Below the pieces are notes generated by a model. That model was not told where the DNA came from. It saw nothing but the letters and a program-made list of their open reading frames with translations, and made no database searches. A stretch of 64,000 nt of DNA from Halotia branconii CENA392 (GTDB lineage Bacteria > Cyanobacteriota > Cyanobacteriia > Cyanobacteriales > Nostocaceae), in NCBI RefSeq assembly GCF_029953635.1, contig NZ_CP124543.1:1653455-1717454 (forward strand), given 5' to 3'. Position numbers and translations under genes: made by a program. Positions within the stretch are counted from its first letter, which is position 1, and every line of letters starts with the position of its first letter. This document shows, one piece after another, positions 9,175 through 19,500 of the stretch.

Positions 9175-10206
9175 TCAGCATTCAGTGCGTAAAATTTCTC
9201 TAGCAATGGTGCAATCAAGTTGAATTTGTGTTTTCAAAGCTTCTAGATCAGGAAATTTCTGTTCAGGGCGCAAAAATTCGATCAATTGCACAGCTAGTTT
9301 TTTGCCATATAAATCATCAAACCAATCAAATAAATGTACTTCCACAGATAAACAAATACCATTTACTGTAGGGCGATCGCCTATGTTCATCACACCCAAG
9401 ATTTGAGTAGATGTATTAGCATCTGGCGTTTCACTCACAATCAAAACGCGGACAGCATAAACACCTTTGCGGGGTAAAAACTTATCGGTTGGTAATTGCA
9501 GGTTAGCGGTAGGAAAACCAATAGTTCTGCCCAATTGTTGACCTTGAACCACAATACCGATCAGAGTGTAAGGTCTCCCTAGTAAAAGGTTGGCGTTTTT
9601 AATGTCACCACTTTCTAAAGAGTGGCGGATTAGTGAAGTGCTAATGGGTATATCTTGGGTAGGAGCGTCGTCAGCGTAAGTTTGCAAAGGAACGATGGTG
9701 ACGGGAATTTGATAATTGGCAGCTAGTAATTGCAAGTCTTTAGCAGTACCACGGCGCTGTTTACCAAAACAAAAATCTTGCCCTACGCTAACTCGCTGGC
9801 ATTGCAGTTGTTGCACGAGAATCTTTTTAACAAAGTCTTCAGGAGATAAAGCAGATAGTTCTTTGTCGAAGGGCAGTAGTACTAATTGCTCTACCCCAAG
9901 CGATCGCAATTGTTCAACTTTTTCATCCAACGGTGTTAATAAAGCCCGGCGCTGTCCCGTAAAAAACTCTTGTGGATGGGGATGAAAAGTTACAACTGTG
10001 GAGTATGTATGTTCTTGATTATTATCAGACTGTAGACTACTTTGCACTGACAACTGACCACCAGCATGTAAAACTGGTTGAATGACTCTATGATGGCCAA
10101 GATGCACACCATCAAATTTGCCAAGAGCAACAGCAGTTGGTGTTAGCAGCCCTTTGGTCGAAGAAGCAACCCACACAGAACATCCATTTTGAGACAAATT
10201 TAGCAC
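9175..10206 (-). CDS. ribF: Bifunctional riboflavin kinase / FMN adenylyltransferase
   Basis: 343 residues, slightly longer than many RibF proteins because of a short insert (SVQSSLQSDNNQEH) after the first motif. It makes FMN from riboflavin, then FAD. Seen: nucleotidyltransferase motif KFDGVHLGHHRV at residues about 29-40, ISTSLIR (the ISSTxIR-type motif) near 185, and the flavokinase motif GRTIGFPTANLQLP near 228 with the family's GDRPTV segment. Cytosolic. It is upstream of the MoxR gene on the same strand, 110 bp apart. Confidence 0.94.
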   Translation of the reverse strand: MLNLSQNGCSVWVASSTKGLLTPTAVALGKFDGVHLGHHRVIQPVLHAGGQLSVQSSLQSDNNQEHTYSTVVTFHPHPQEFFTGQRRALLTPLDEKVEQLRSLGVEQLVLLPFDKELSALSPEDFVKKILVQQLQCQRVSVGQDFCFGKQRRGTAKDLQLLAANYQIPVTIVPLQTYADDAPTQDIPISTSLIRHSLESGDIKNANLLLGRPYTLIGIVVQGQQLGRTIGFPTANLQLPTDKFLPRKGVYAVRVLIVSETPDANTSTQILGVMNIGDRPTVNGICLSVEVHLFDWFDDLYGKKLAVQLIEFLRPEQKFPDLEALKTQIQLDCTIAREILRTEC

Positions 10207-10359
10207 TTGGATTCTGGGATTTTAGGTTTATTTAGCCATTAGCCAGAAGCTACCTGATGGAAAGCAAAAGGTAATTACGAATTACGAATTACGCTTTGTC
10301 GCTAACAGCTCTTGATCACCAATCTAATCTAAAATTGATGATTGCTTCGATAGCCACCT

Positions 10360-11256
10360 TTACCCAGAAAACTTGCTGATAGGAAAAGATTCTGATAAAG
10401 AAACTGAGCCAAGAACCTGGAGCCGCATTCCTTCTCTTGCCATAACTGCACCAGGAAATTCTTTGGCTGCTTGTTCGCCGACGCAATCTAAAAAGTCATC
10501 ATTGTGAGCAGGATCGTGGTGATAAATCACTAGAGTTTTGACTTTGGCAGCTTTAGCCATTTTCACTGCTTCTTGCCAAGTAGAATGCCCCCAGCCGATT
10601 TTTGGTGATGATGGTGAGTGGTATTCTTCATCAGTGTAAGTGGAATCGTAAATCAAGATGTCCGCATTCCGAGATAACCACAAAATATTTTCATCCAACC
10701 GATCTGGAAAATGTTCTGTATCGGTGATATAAACAGCAGCGCCACCGTGCCAGTTAACTCGGTATCCGACAGCTTCACCTGGATGGTTTAACGATGCCGT
10801 TTCTATAGTAATATCATTAATATGTATTGGTTGTCCTGGCTTGATGTCGTGGAAATTTAAATTTGCCTGCATAATCTGCAAGGGTACAGGAAAATTTGGG
10901 TGAAGCATCTGGTCATTGAGGCGCTGCTCTATGGTAGAACCATCAGGAGCGATCGCACCGTAAATATGAAAATGATTTCCCTTGACAAAACCTGGCACAA
11001 AGAAGGGAAAACCCTGCATGTGATCCCAGTGGGAATGAGTAAAAAATATATGACCTTCTATCGGCATTTGGGGCAATAAAGATTGTCCCAAAACATGTAG
11101 TCCCGTGCCACCATCAAAAATTAAGCGTTTACCGCCCACTTGCATCTCAACGCAAGGGGTGTTTCCGCCATAACGAAGGGTGTGTGACCCTGGACTGGGG
11201 ATGCTCCCACGAACGCCCCAAAATTGCACAGTAAATTGGTTCTCTATCCTGGACAT
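10360..11256 (-). CDS. Metallo-beta-lactamase-fold hydrolase
   Basis: 298 residues from ATG at 11256; a longer frame reaches 11289 but I prefer MSRIENQFT. Seen: N-terminal FWGVRGSIPSPG, a family hallmark, the metal-binding THSHWDHMQGFPF, further ligands in ITDTEHFPD and IYDSTY, and a late HHDPAHND. This subgroup resembles RNase Z-like or cyclic-nucleotide phosphodiesterase-like MBL proteins; the substrate cannot be told. No strong ribosome site is visible at either start. Confidence 0.85.
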   Translation of the reverse strand: MSRIENQFTVQFWGVRGSIPSPGSHTLRYGGNTPCVEMQVGGKRLIFDGGTGLHVLGQSLLPQMPIEGHIFFTHSHWDHMQGFPFFVPGFVKGNHFHIYGAIAPDGSTIEQRLNDQMLHPNFPVPLQIMQANLNFHDIKPGQPIHINDITIETASLNHPGEAVGYRVNWHGGAAVYITDTEHFPDRLDENILWLSRNADILIYDSTYTDEEYHSPSSPKIGWGHSTWQEAVKMAKAAKVKTLVIYHHDPAHNDDFLDCVGEQAAKEFPGAVMAREGMRLQVLGSVSLSESFPISKFSG

Positions 11257-11524
11257 GGGTATTGCTTGCTGGATTAAGCGGGCGATCAATAACTTTCTTT
11301 TTGGTTAAATCTATGCTGTTTTACTACATTTGAGCGAAAGGGTGTTTATTGGTAAAACAGCATACACTGTTTAAGATTGATTTTGTAAATGCAGGTGAGG
11401 TACTGTCAGGCAGTTACCTGTATTTTGCCAATGTAGGTGTATCATTAATATCAATAACGCTCCTACTTTATAGCCTAAATTTTGTGGTAATGCATTTAAC
11501 TACACTTGATTTAAGGCAAATGAT

Positions 11525-12322
11525 TTAGGGAAGCTGAAACTCCCAATGAGACAATTGCTCCAGTCCATTGGCATAGGTGAGATTGTATTGTAATGGCGTA
11601 ATGCTAATGTAGTTTTTACGGATTACATGCACATCAATAGGTACGTTTTGCAGCAGATTTAAATTTTCTGGAGGTTCCACATCTTCTAAAACTTCTCCAG
11701 TTAACCAGTAGTAAGTTTTGCCACGAGGATCGACTCGTCGATCAAAAACATCAACATAGCGGCGTATTCCCTGACGAGTGAGAGTGACTCCGGCAATTTC
11801 TTCCCACTTCACGGCAGGAACATTGACGTTAAGTAACATTAAACTTGGTAAAGGTTTTAGCGTTAGTTGCTCCACCAGAATTTGGGCAAACTTGGCAGCA
11901 GATTGAAAGTCTTTAGATGTATGACTAGTAAGACTCAGCGCTATGCTGGGAATACCTTCAATAAGACCTTCCATAGCCGCAGAAACAGTACCGGAATAAA
12001 GAATTTCGGTTCCTAAATTTGCACCTTGGTTAATACCAGAGAGAACCAAGTCAGGCGGTGACTCTAGTAAAGCCCACAATGCTAACTTCACACAGTCCGA
12101 GGGAGTGCCATCACAAGCCCAAGCCTTAACGGCGGGATGAAAAATCGACTCCATAATTTCGGCGCGAATCGGTTGGTGCATGGTTAATCCATGTCCAGTT
12201 GCCGATCGCTCTCGATCTGGACAAACTACAGTTACATGATGACCTGCTTCTGCCAGGCAGTTGGCTAGGGTACGAATACCTAAAGCAGAAATTCCGTCAT
12301 CATTACTAATGAGTAATTTCAT
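11525..12322 (-). CDS. surE: 5'-nucleotidase SurE
   Basis: 265 residues. It hydrolyses nucleoside 5'-monophosphates, a survival-linked phosphatase in the cytosol. Seen: the N-terminal metal site [26 protein letters not shown], the conserved [20 protein letters not shown], and the family order throughout. The length is normal. It lies 268 bp upstream of the MBL-fold gene on the same strand; both are probably separate units. Confidence 0.95.
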   Translation of the reverse strand: MKLLISNDDGISALGIRTLANCLAEAGHHVTVVCPDRERSATGHGLTMHQPIRAEIMESIFHPAVKAWACDGTPSDCVKLALWALLESPPDLVLSGINQGANLGTEILYSGTVSAAMEGLIEGIPSIALSLTSHTSKDFQSAAKFAQILVEQLTLKPLPSLMLLNVNVPAVKWEEIAGVTLTRQGIRRYVDVFDRRVDPRGKTYYWLTGEVLEDVEPPENLNLLQNVPIDVHVIRKNYISITPLQYNLTYANGLEQLSHWEFQLP

Positions 12323-12767
12323 GGATCAATAGTCAACGGTCAACAGTCAATGGTCAACAGTCAAGGGACAATTGTCTGTGTCTGTGATCACAAACATATA
12401 AAAAATTATGTTTGGGCATGGGGCATCTCTATCGGGAATTAAAAATTAAAAATTAAAAATTGAATTGATTCAATTTCATTTTTAATTGGGAATGGGGCAC
12501 TTGTACTGACTTGTGCTGAGTTTCGACTGCGCGGCAATTGAGCGAAGTCGAAACTCAACTACCGCGCAGTCGAAGTAGCGAAGCCGAAGTATTGGGCATT
12601 GGGAATCGGGATCAGGTTTTTCACGGTTTTCAATCAAGGAAAAAGCGATCGCAAAACCAGATCACTTCTAAACTGGTAAACAGAAGTATAGTTTTGACTG
12701 AGGATTTTCCTGTTGCCCGTTGTCTGTTCCCTTTTAATATTGACTAATGACTATTAATTAATAACTA
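12323..12767. other. Repeat-rich spacer between surE and pheS
   Basis: It holds a 7-bp-like GTCAACA/GTCAATG tract next to surE (12330-12365), an AAATT array (12436-12465), and a copy of the CGACTGCGCGGCAATTGAGC palindromic family around 12520-12600. A 69-codon frame at 12538-12747 consists of this repeat DNA and is not called. Confidence 0.6.
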
Positions 12768-13760
12768 ATGACTAGCAATTTAGAGGCTCAACTTTTAGCA
12801 CTACGCCAAGAAGGAGAAAAAGCGATCGCCGCCACCGATACCCTAGAACATCTAGAAGAACTCAGAGTTAAATATCTGGGTAAAAAGGGAGAACTGGGGG
12901 CATTGCTGCGGAGTATGGGTCAAATGAGTGCGGAGGAACGACCGAAAATTGGGGCGATTGCGAATACTGTCAAAGAATCGCTGCAAACTAGTCTAGACCA
13001 GCAACGTGCCGCCTTAGAAGCTGCACAAATTCGCTCCCAGCTAGAAGCAGAAACTTTAGATGTAACAATGCCGGGAATTTTTTCCCCCCAAGGTCGGATT
13101 CATCCTCTCAATGGCATTATTGATCGAGCGCTGGATATATTTGTGGGTATGGGCTATACCGTAGCGGAAGGCCCAGAAATGGAAACAGATTATTACAATT
13201 TTGAAGCTCTCAACACCCCACCTGACCATCCTGCCCGTGATATGCAGGATACCTTTTACCTGCCAGATGGAAATCTGCTGCGGACTCATACCTCATCTGT
13301 ACAAATTCGTTACATGGAAAAAGAAGAGCCGCCCATTCGAGTGATTGCTCCGGGGCGAGTTTATCGGCGAGATAATGTAGATGCCACTCACTCGGCAGTT
13401 TTCCATCAAATAGAACTTTTAGCAATTGATGAAGGACTAACATTTACAGACCTCAAAGGCACGATTAAGCTATTTTTGCAAGCGATGTTTGGCGAGTTAC
13501 CAATTCGCTTTCGTGCTAGCTATTTTCCATTTACCGAACCGTCTGCTGAAGTGGATTTGCAGTGGAATGGTCGCTGGTTGGAAGTAATGGGTTGCGGTAT
13601 GGTTGATCCGAATGTCTTAAAAGCTGTTGGTTATGATCCAGAAGTCTATACAGGCTTTGCTGCTGGCTTTGGTGTAGAACGCTTTGCGATGGTGTTACAC
13701 CAAATCGATGATATTCGCCGCTTGTACGCTAGCGATTTGCGGTTTTTGCAACAATTTTAA
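12768..13760 (+). CDS. pheS: Phenylalanyl-tRNA synthetase alpha subunit
   Basis: 330 residues, the usual length for a bacterial PheS. With PheT it charges tRNA-Phe. Seen: the N-terminal coiled-coil region (about residues 1-95, rich in Gln, Glu and Leu), class II motif 1 around the [14 protein letters not shown] region, [14 protein letters not shown], motif 2 [18 protein letters not shown], and motif 3 [16 protein letters not shown]. pheT is not adjacent, which is common in cyanobacteria. The stop is followed by the control region of a toxin/antitoxin pair. Confidence 0.96.
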   Translation: MTSNLEAQLLALRQEGEKAIAATDTLEHLEELRVKYLGKKGELGALLRSMGQMSAEERPKIGAIANTVKESLQTSLDQQRAALEAAQIRSQLEAETLDVTMPGIFSPQGRIHPLNGIIDRALDIFVGMGYTVAEGPEMETDYYNFEALNTPPDHPARDMQDTFYLPDGNLLRTHTSSVQIRYMEKEEPPIRVIAPGRVYRRDNVDATHSAVFHQIELLAIDEGLTFTDLKGTIKLFLQAMFGELPIRFRASYFPFTEPSAEVDLQWNGRWLEVMGCGMVDPNVLKAVGYDPEVYTGFAAGFGVERFAMVLHQIDDIRRLYASDLRFLQQF

Positions 13761-13905
13761 TTTTTCAGTATTACTACAACTGCGATCGCACTGCTAAATT
13801 TTTTGTCCGCTATTGTGGCTACCTTGGCAGATGCGGCGTGGGAAATTGCTAACCATTCTTTAGTCCAAAGTATAATGCAATTAGTCATCAAATCCTTAAA
13901 TAGCC

Positions 13906-14136
13906 ATGACACTTGAAAATCTTGAAGCTGAAGTCCTTTTGCTTCCGAGGGACTCTCAAGCAACACTATTAGCTCGACTTTTGGAGCGCTTGGGACAAAG
14001 CAATGAGATTGATCAAGAAGTTGCATCTGTCTGGGTTGAAGAGGCTGAACTGCGCGATCAAGCAATGGATGACGATCAAGCCGCTGGAATCCCTGCCGAA
14101 CAAGTATTTCAGCGGATTCGTGCGTCTTTGCAATGA
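13906..14136 (+). CDS. Addiction-module antitoxin-like component
   Basis: 76 residues. The sequence LENLEAEVLLLPRDSQATLL and the C-terminal VWVEEAELRDQAMDDDQAAG resemble the short 'putative addiction module component' family, which accompanies ParE/RelE toxins. The stop overlaps the start of the next gene by 4 bp (ATGA), showing translational coupling. A TATAAT-like box lies at about 13871, 30-35 bp upstream. It would neutralise the toxin and probably repress its own promoter; that role is inferred from the family. Confidence 0.82.
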   Translation: MTLENLEAEVLLLPRDSQATLLARLLERLGQSNEIDQEVASVWVEEAELRDQAMDDDQAAGIPAEQVFQRIRASLQ

Positions 14137-14429
14137 AAACCGTTGTATTTCATCCATTAGCAGAGCAAGAGTTAATTGATGCCGCAGCCTATCACGAACA
14201 GCAAAGACTTGGACTGGGGTTGGAGTATCTAGAAGAAGTAGAACACGCAGTCAACTTTCTCACACGATATCCTGAAGCAGGCTCCAAAGTTCGAGGTTCT
14301 GTGCGTCGCCTGACTTTACCTAAGTTCCCCTACTCGCTATTATACCGTGTGTTAGAAGATGCTCAGATTCGTGTTTTAGCAATAGCGCATCACAAGCGTA
14401 GACCACAATACTGGCTTGATCGAGAGTAG
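14133..14429 (+). CDS. ParE/RelE-family toxin
   Basis: 98 residues. It begins MKTVVFHPLAEQELIDAAAY, the typical ParE/RelE opening with an early helix, continues with ARG/LYS-rich strands (VRGSVRRLTLPKFPYSLLYR) and ends IAHHKRRPQYWLDRE, the family's C-terminal pattern. Such proteins poison gyrase or cleave mRNA; which applies here is not decidable. It overlaps the antitoxin gene by 4 bp. Together they form a complete type II toxin-antitoxin pair. Confidence 0.88.
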   Translation: MKTVVFHPLAEQELIDAAAYHEQQRLGLGLEYLEEVEHAVNFLTRYPEAGSKVRGSVRRLTLPKFPYSLLYRVLEDAQIRVLAIAHHKRRPQYWLDRE

Positions 14430-14489
14430 TTAATGGTGACACTTGCCGTTAGCTTGCAAAAAAGGTCATTTCTTCAAAACTACCATGAC

Positions 14490-14538
14490 TGCGATCGCAC
14501 TGCTGAGGTTATCGGGGCAGATCTCCAGCTTGAGGGAT
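14490..14538. repeat. Relic copy of the 3' end of a Uma2 gene
   Basis: The bases around GCGATCGCACTGCT and the following CAGAT(C/T)TCCAGCTT repeat the 3' end of the Uma2 gene at about 14921-14963. Read on the minus strand the relic would encode QAGDLPR followed by a stop, matching QAGNLPR at the end of the intact gene. It lies between the toxin gene and the next antitoxin-like gene. Confidence 0.65.
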
Positions 14539-14586
14539 AAAAGCAATCACACCTGCGGAGTTCTTGAGAGATATTGGAGCATTGTA

Positions 14587-14841
14587 ATGAGTCATCTGAA
14601 TGTTCAACTTCCTGACTCTCTATACAAAAGCTTGCAGGCATTAGCTGAGCAAGATGGGATTTCGGTTGACCAATTTATCGCGACAGCAGTTGAAGAAAAG
14701 CTTGCGGCACTTATGACTGAAACCTACTTGGAAGATTTAGCGAAGCATGGAAATCGGAAGAAATACGAAGCAGTTTTAGCTAAGATACCAAATGTTGAAC
14801 CGGAACCATACGACCAGTTACCGCCAGCAGAAGAAGTTTAA
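14587..14841 (+). CDS. HicB-like / ribbon-helix-helix antitoxin-like protein
   Basis: 84 residues from ATG at 14587, chosen because GGAG lies about 10 bp upstream; the longer frame from 14443 runs through the Uma2 relic. The N-terminal part (MSHLNVQLPDSLYKSLQALA) is like the arm of a ribbon-helix-helix DNA-binding domain, with DGISVDQFIATAVEEKL as the helices. The acidic C-terminus could bind a toxin. No toxin gene follows it, so it may be orphan or act as a plain regulator. Confidence 0.72.
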   Translation: MSHLNVQLPDSLYKSLQALAEQDGISVDQFIATAVEEKLAALMTETYLEDLAKHGNRKKYEAVLAKIPNVEPEPYDQLPPAEEV

Positions 14842-14937
14842 TATTTGTATTATTTGTTAGCTATTTTTACTTTTTAACAAGTTTAGCCTTTTAGCGACGC
14901 AGCACAACAAAGCGTTTGTGCGATCGCACTGCTAAGG

Positions 14938-15576
14938 TTATCTTGGCAGATTTCCAGCTTGAAAAATCTCTTCAGCGGTTAACTTCAACTCCGGGAAAAT
15001 TGATGATTGGATACGTTCCCCGGAGTTATCACCGCTTCGGAACTGCCTGACTTGGTATTCTCCCTCAACTAACGAGTAAATCGAGATAGTTGGTTGCTTG
15101 GGATTGCCGATAAACCGCCTACCACCCAAAGCAGCATAATCTATAATCCAGTATTCTAAAATGCCTACTGTTTCATAGTCAGCTGCTTTTTTTAAATAAT
15201 CATCTCTCCAATTAGTACTAACTACCTCAATTACTAAGGGAATTGATGCAGTTTGGCTAACAGTTGATTCTTTTTTCCACAAAGGTTCATGTACTAAATT
15301 AGGACGGTTTAATATCAGTACATCTGGTGAATAGGCTGACTCACCTGACAATGGTTTGATGAATGCTGTTTTGGGAATAAAGTAGGGAAGTTTTAGTCGT
15401 TTGATTTCGGCAGATATTTCTAGCGTCAAAAAACCGACAACTTCTTCATGGTCACCTGTTGGGGGTGGCATTTCAAAAATTACTCCGTCATAAAGCTCAT
15501 AGCGTCGTTGTGAATTTTCTGGATACCAAGTGATAAACTCATCAAATGTTACTAATTTGCGTAAGGCTTGAGTCAT
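14938..15576 (-). CDS. Uma2-family putative endonuclease (DUF820)
   Basis: 212 residues. Uma2 proteins have a PD-(D/E)xK nuclease fold and are greatly expanded in cyanobacteria; their biological targets are unknown. Seen: N-terminal FDEFITWYPENSQRRYELYDGVIFEMPP, the catalytic-like YSPDVLIL, and the later IPLVIEVVSTNWRDDYLKKAADY with the Glu and Lys of the fold. The C-terminal QAGNLPR and downstream bases are duplicated at 14490-14538. Members move often, and this one sits beside toxin-antitoxin genes. Confidence 0.88.
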   Translation of the reverse strand: MTQALRKLVTFDEFITWYPENSQRRYELYDGVIFEMPPPTGDHEEVVGFLTLEISAEIKRLKLPYFIPKTAFIKPLSGESAYSPDVLILNRPNLVHEPLWKKESTVSQTASIPLVIEVVSTNWRDDYLKKAADYETVGILEYWIIDYAALGGRRFIGNPKQPTISIYSLVEGEYQVRQFRSGDNSGERIQSSIFPELKLTAEEIFQAGNLPR

Positions 15577-15782
15577 AGTTATTGCCTCTTACCCTTTTTA
15601 TTCAACTAGATTTCTTATATATTAATTAACTATAGCAGTAGACAGATAGTTTAGAACTATCCCTTTGAAGGTGACTTGTAAAATCTATTTTTCTCTTTGA
15701 TATTTCTGTGCCTCTGCGGTTTAAAAGTAATTTTTTAATCACAGAGACGCAGCGAAAAGTTTTTAGGATAGTTTTCCTTTTT

Positions 15783-16169
15783 TTAAAGACTACAACTAAT
15801 AGATTGAATACCATCATTTGAAACTGAAAAATATACTCTGTACTCTGCTGGGCATGTTTCAATTGAGTTACCGTTTCTAATTTGAGTGTCTTGTGAAAGT
15901 CGGCAACTCTGAAACTGTGCTTTTTCATCAAAAGATATATATTCTTTAGCTTGGCAATAAAAATTAGATGAGCCTGAACTAGGGTTGTAAACCTGCACAG
16001 TCATATTTTGACCTAGTATACAATTTGCCAATGAACCATTTGAATAATTACTAATTGTCCCTGATTCACATACAATCGATGCTTGAGCAGGTGAAGAAAC
16101 AGCCAAATTAACTGTAAATAAACTTAGAGAAGAAGTTAATATTGCAAAAGTTTGGTTAGGGAATTTCAT
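15783..16169 (-). CDS. Secreted hypothetical protein
   Basis: 128 residues. A signal peptide is clear: MKFPNQTFAILTSSLSLFTV then a cleavage region ending SSPAQAS. The mature part has six cysteines (the first in IVCESG, the last in ISCSL), which suggests disulfide bonds, and is rich in Ser, Asn and Gln. No domain is recognised. It probably acts in the periplasm or outside the cell. It is monocistronic, with no obvious partner gene. Confidence 0.7.
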   Translation of the reverse strand: MKFPNQTFAILTSSLSLFTVNLAVSSPAQASIVCESGTISNYSNGSLANCILGQNMTVQVYNPSSGSSNFYCQAKEYISFDEKAQFQSCRLSQDTQIRNGNSIETCPAEYRVYFSVSNDGIQSISCSL

Positions 16170-16516
16170 AAATGAAAGACTGACTGATTAATTGTAATCA
16201 TTTTATTAATTTCATTGTTGAAACTCCAATGATTAATTCACCGAAAAAAAGTAAATATAGCTTTAAATTAGTTTAATATTTCCAATTAATCAATTGAGTA
16301 TTGATGATGAGCTTTAACTGTTCTCAAACCTTACATCAGCAATGTGAGGTTTTACCAACAACAAATAAAATCATGATAAAGGTAAAAACTACGTAGAAAA
16401 GCAACCAGTATCAAATAGCATTATTATATTACCTGTATCTACGGATTAAACATTGAGCAGTTGATGTTTCATTCCTATTTTATGCAACACTGAGGCATGA
16501 GTAACATCTCTAGCAA
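16170..16516. other. AT-rich spacer upstream of the secreted protein gene
   Basis: No convincing gene or repeat seen. A 30-codon frame from about 16306 is too short and unsupported. Confidence 0.4.
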
Positions 16517-19500
16517 CTACCTGATTATTTTCCTTTCTGCCAAATATTGATACATTTGCCAACGAGCATCGACTTCAGTTTGTGCTTGTTCTAACAACTG
16601 TTGAGCAAGTTCAGGTTTGCTTTTTGTGAGCATTTTGAAGCGATTTTCTTGATACATTGATTGTTCTACTGATTTTGTCGGCGATCGCATATCCAATTGC
16701 AAGGGATTTTTTCCTTGTTTGACTAACTCTGGATTGTGACGATACAACAACCACCGTCCTGATTCTATCAGAGCTTTTTGGTGATTCATGCCTGTAGTCA
16801 TGTTGATCCCGTGGGCTATGCAATGGCTATAAGCAATAATCAACGAAGGACCATCGTAAGCCTCTGCTTCTAAAAATGCTTTCAGGGTATGTTCATCTTT
16901 TGCACCGAGGGCTATACTTGCTACGTAGACATTACCGTAGGTCATGGCAATCAAGCCTAAGTCTTTTTTGGGTGCAGGCTTACCACTGGCGGCAAATTTA
17001 GCGACTGCGGCGCGTGGTGTGGCTTTGGAAGATTGACCGCCTGTGTTGGAATATACTTCTGTATCCATCACCAAAATATTGACATTACGACCACTGGCAA
17101 TTACATGATCGATACCGCCAAAATCGATATCATAAGCCCAACCATCACCGCCAATAATCCAGACGCTTTTTTTAACTAAATAATCAGCCAGGGATTTGAG
17201 ATTAGCGATTTGAGATTTTAAATTGAAGTCTATTTCTGTAGTTAAAATTTGATCTAAATTTTGTTTTAAAAGTTCTACTCTTTCACGCTGTTCCCAAATA
17301 TCAGCTTCAGATTTTTGTTCAGCAATGAGGATAGAATGAACAAGTTTTTCATCTATTACACTGCTTAATTTTTGTAATAATTCTGCCGCAAATTCTGTTT
17401 GTTTATCCACCGAGAGACGAAAGCCTAAACCGAACTCGGCGTTATCTTCAAATAGACTATTCGACCATGCAGGGCCGCGTCCTTCAGTGTTTGTTGTCCA
17501 AGGTGTAGTAGGGAGATTACCACCATAAATTGACGAACAGCCTGTAGCGTTGGCAATTACGGAGCGATCGCCAAACAATTGTGTTAATAATTTTAAATAA
17601 GGTGTTTCGCCACAACCCGCACACGCGCCAGAAAATTCAAATAAAGGTTCTTGTAATTGTTGTTGCCGAATTTGGTTTAATTTTAATTGTCGTCGGTCAG
17701 GATTGGGCAAATTCAAAAAGAAATCCCAGTTTTTGCGCTCTTGCTCTCGTAAAGGCAACTGTTGTGCCATATTAATCGCTTTACGCAATGGCTCATTTTT
17801 ACTTTTAGCAGGACAAATCGTTACACAAATAGTACACCCCGTACAGTCTTCCGGGGCAACTTGAATCGTAAATTTTTGGTTAGCAAAGTCTTTATCTCTG
17901 GTATCGGTTGACTTGAAAGTAGGGGGTGCATTGATCAACTCATTTGGTTGATAAGCCTTAGCCCGGATGGCGCTATGGGGGCAAACCATAACACATTTAC
18001 CACACTGTACGCAGACATCTGGTTCCCACACAGGTATTTCTTCGGCAACGTTACGTTTTTCCCATTTCGCTGTACCTGTAGGAAAAGTCCCATCGACTGG
18101 TAAGGCACTGACAGGCAATGTATCACCTTGCCATTCCATAATTCGCCCTAGCACTTGCTGGACAAATTCGGGGGCATTTACAGAAATAGGAGATTGTTTA
18201 ATGATAGTGCTGCTGATTTGACTTGGTATGTCTACCTTATGCAAGTTAGCCAGGGTGTTATCCACAGCTTGCAAGTTCATCTGGACAACTTCTGCCCCTT
18301 TCTTACCATAAGTCTTTTTGATCGCTTGTTTAATTTTGGCGATCGCTTCTGCTTCTGGCAAGACACCTGCTAAAGCAAAGAAACACACCTGCATAATGGT
18401 GTTAATTCTTCCCCCCATGCCGCTTTCGCGGGCAACTTGGCTGGCATCAATAACGTAAAACTTCAGATGCTTATCAATAATTTGCTGCTGTACTTTTAAA
18501 GGCAAATATTCCCAGACAGTATCAACATCGTATGGACTGTTAAGGAGCAAAGTTGCCCCATTTGCAGCAGCTTGTAAAACATCAATGCGTTCTAAAAAGC
18601 CCCAGTGATGACAACCGATAAAGTTAGCTTTGTCAATCAGGTAAGTAGAACGAATTGGTTGGGGGCCAAAGCGCAGGTGAGAAACAGTGATTGAGCCGGA
18701 TTTTTTGGAGTCGTAAACGAAGTAACCTTGGGCGTAGTTATCGGTTTGTTCACCAATAATCTTGATCGAGTTTTTGTTAGCCCCAACTGTACCATCAGAA
18801 CCTAATCCGTAGAACATTGCTCTGACAACGCTATCAGGTTCTGTGGAGAAGTTAGGATCAAATTCTAAAGATGTATGGCTAACGTCGTCATGAATCCCAA
18901 CGGTAAAGTGATTTTTCGGTTGGGGTTGGTTGAGGTTGTCGAAGACACCCTTCACCATCGCGGGCGTAAATTCTTTGGAAGAAAGACCATAACGACCGCC
19001 GACAACTTTGGGAAAACGAGTAATTCTGCCACTTCCCCTTTCATCACATACCTCATGGATAGCGGTTACTATATCTAGATACAATGGTTCGCCGGCGCTA
19101 CCTGGTTCTTTGGTACGGTCAAGAACAGCGATCGCTTGTACGCTGATAGGCAATGCTGCCATAAATCTGGCAACATCAAAGGGGCGATAAAGTCGCACTT
19201 TCATCACTCCCACTTTTTCACCACGAGTGTTGAGATAATCTACTGTTTCATGGACGGTTTCACAGCCTGAACCCATGAGTACAATGACGCGCTTGGCATC
19301 AGGTGCGCCGTGGTATTCATAAATTTGATAATGCCTACCTGTAAGTTCTCCAAATCGATCCATAATCCGTTGGACAATCCCCGGACAAGCATTGTAGTAA
19401 GGGTTAGCACCTTCACGGGCTTGGAAATAAACATCAGGATTTTGGGCTGTACCGCGCATTACAGGACGGTCTGGGGTGAGAGCGCGATCGCGATGAGCCT

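Noticed and set aside
12538-12747. 69-codon frame upstream of pheS
   Set aside because: It consists of the same dispersed repeat family and has no start signal.
15626-15931. Frame overlapping the secreted protein gene
   Set aside because: It overlaps a better frame with a signal peptide, in a repeat-like region.
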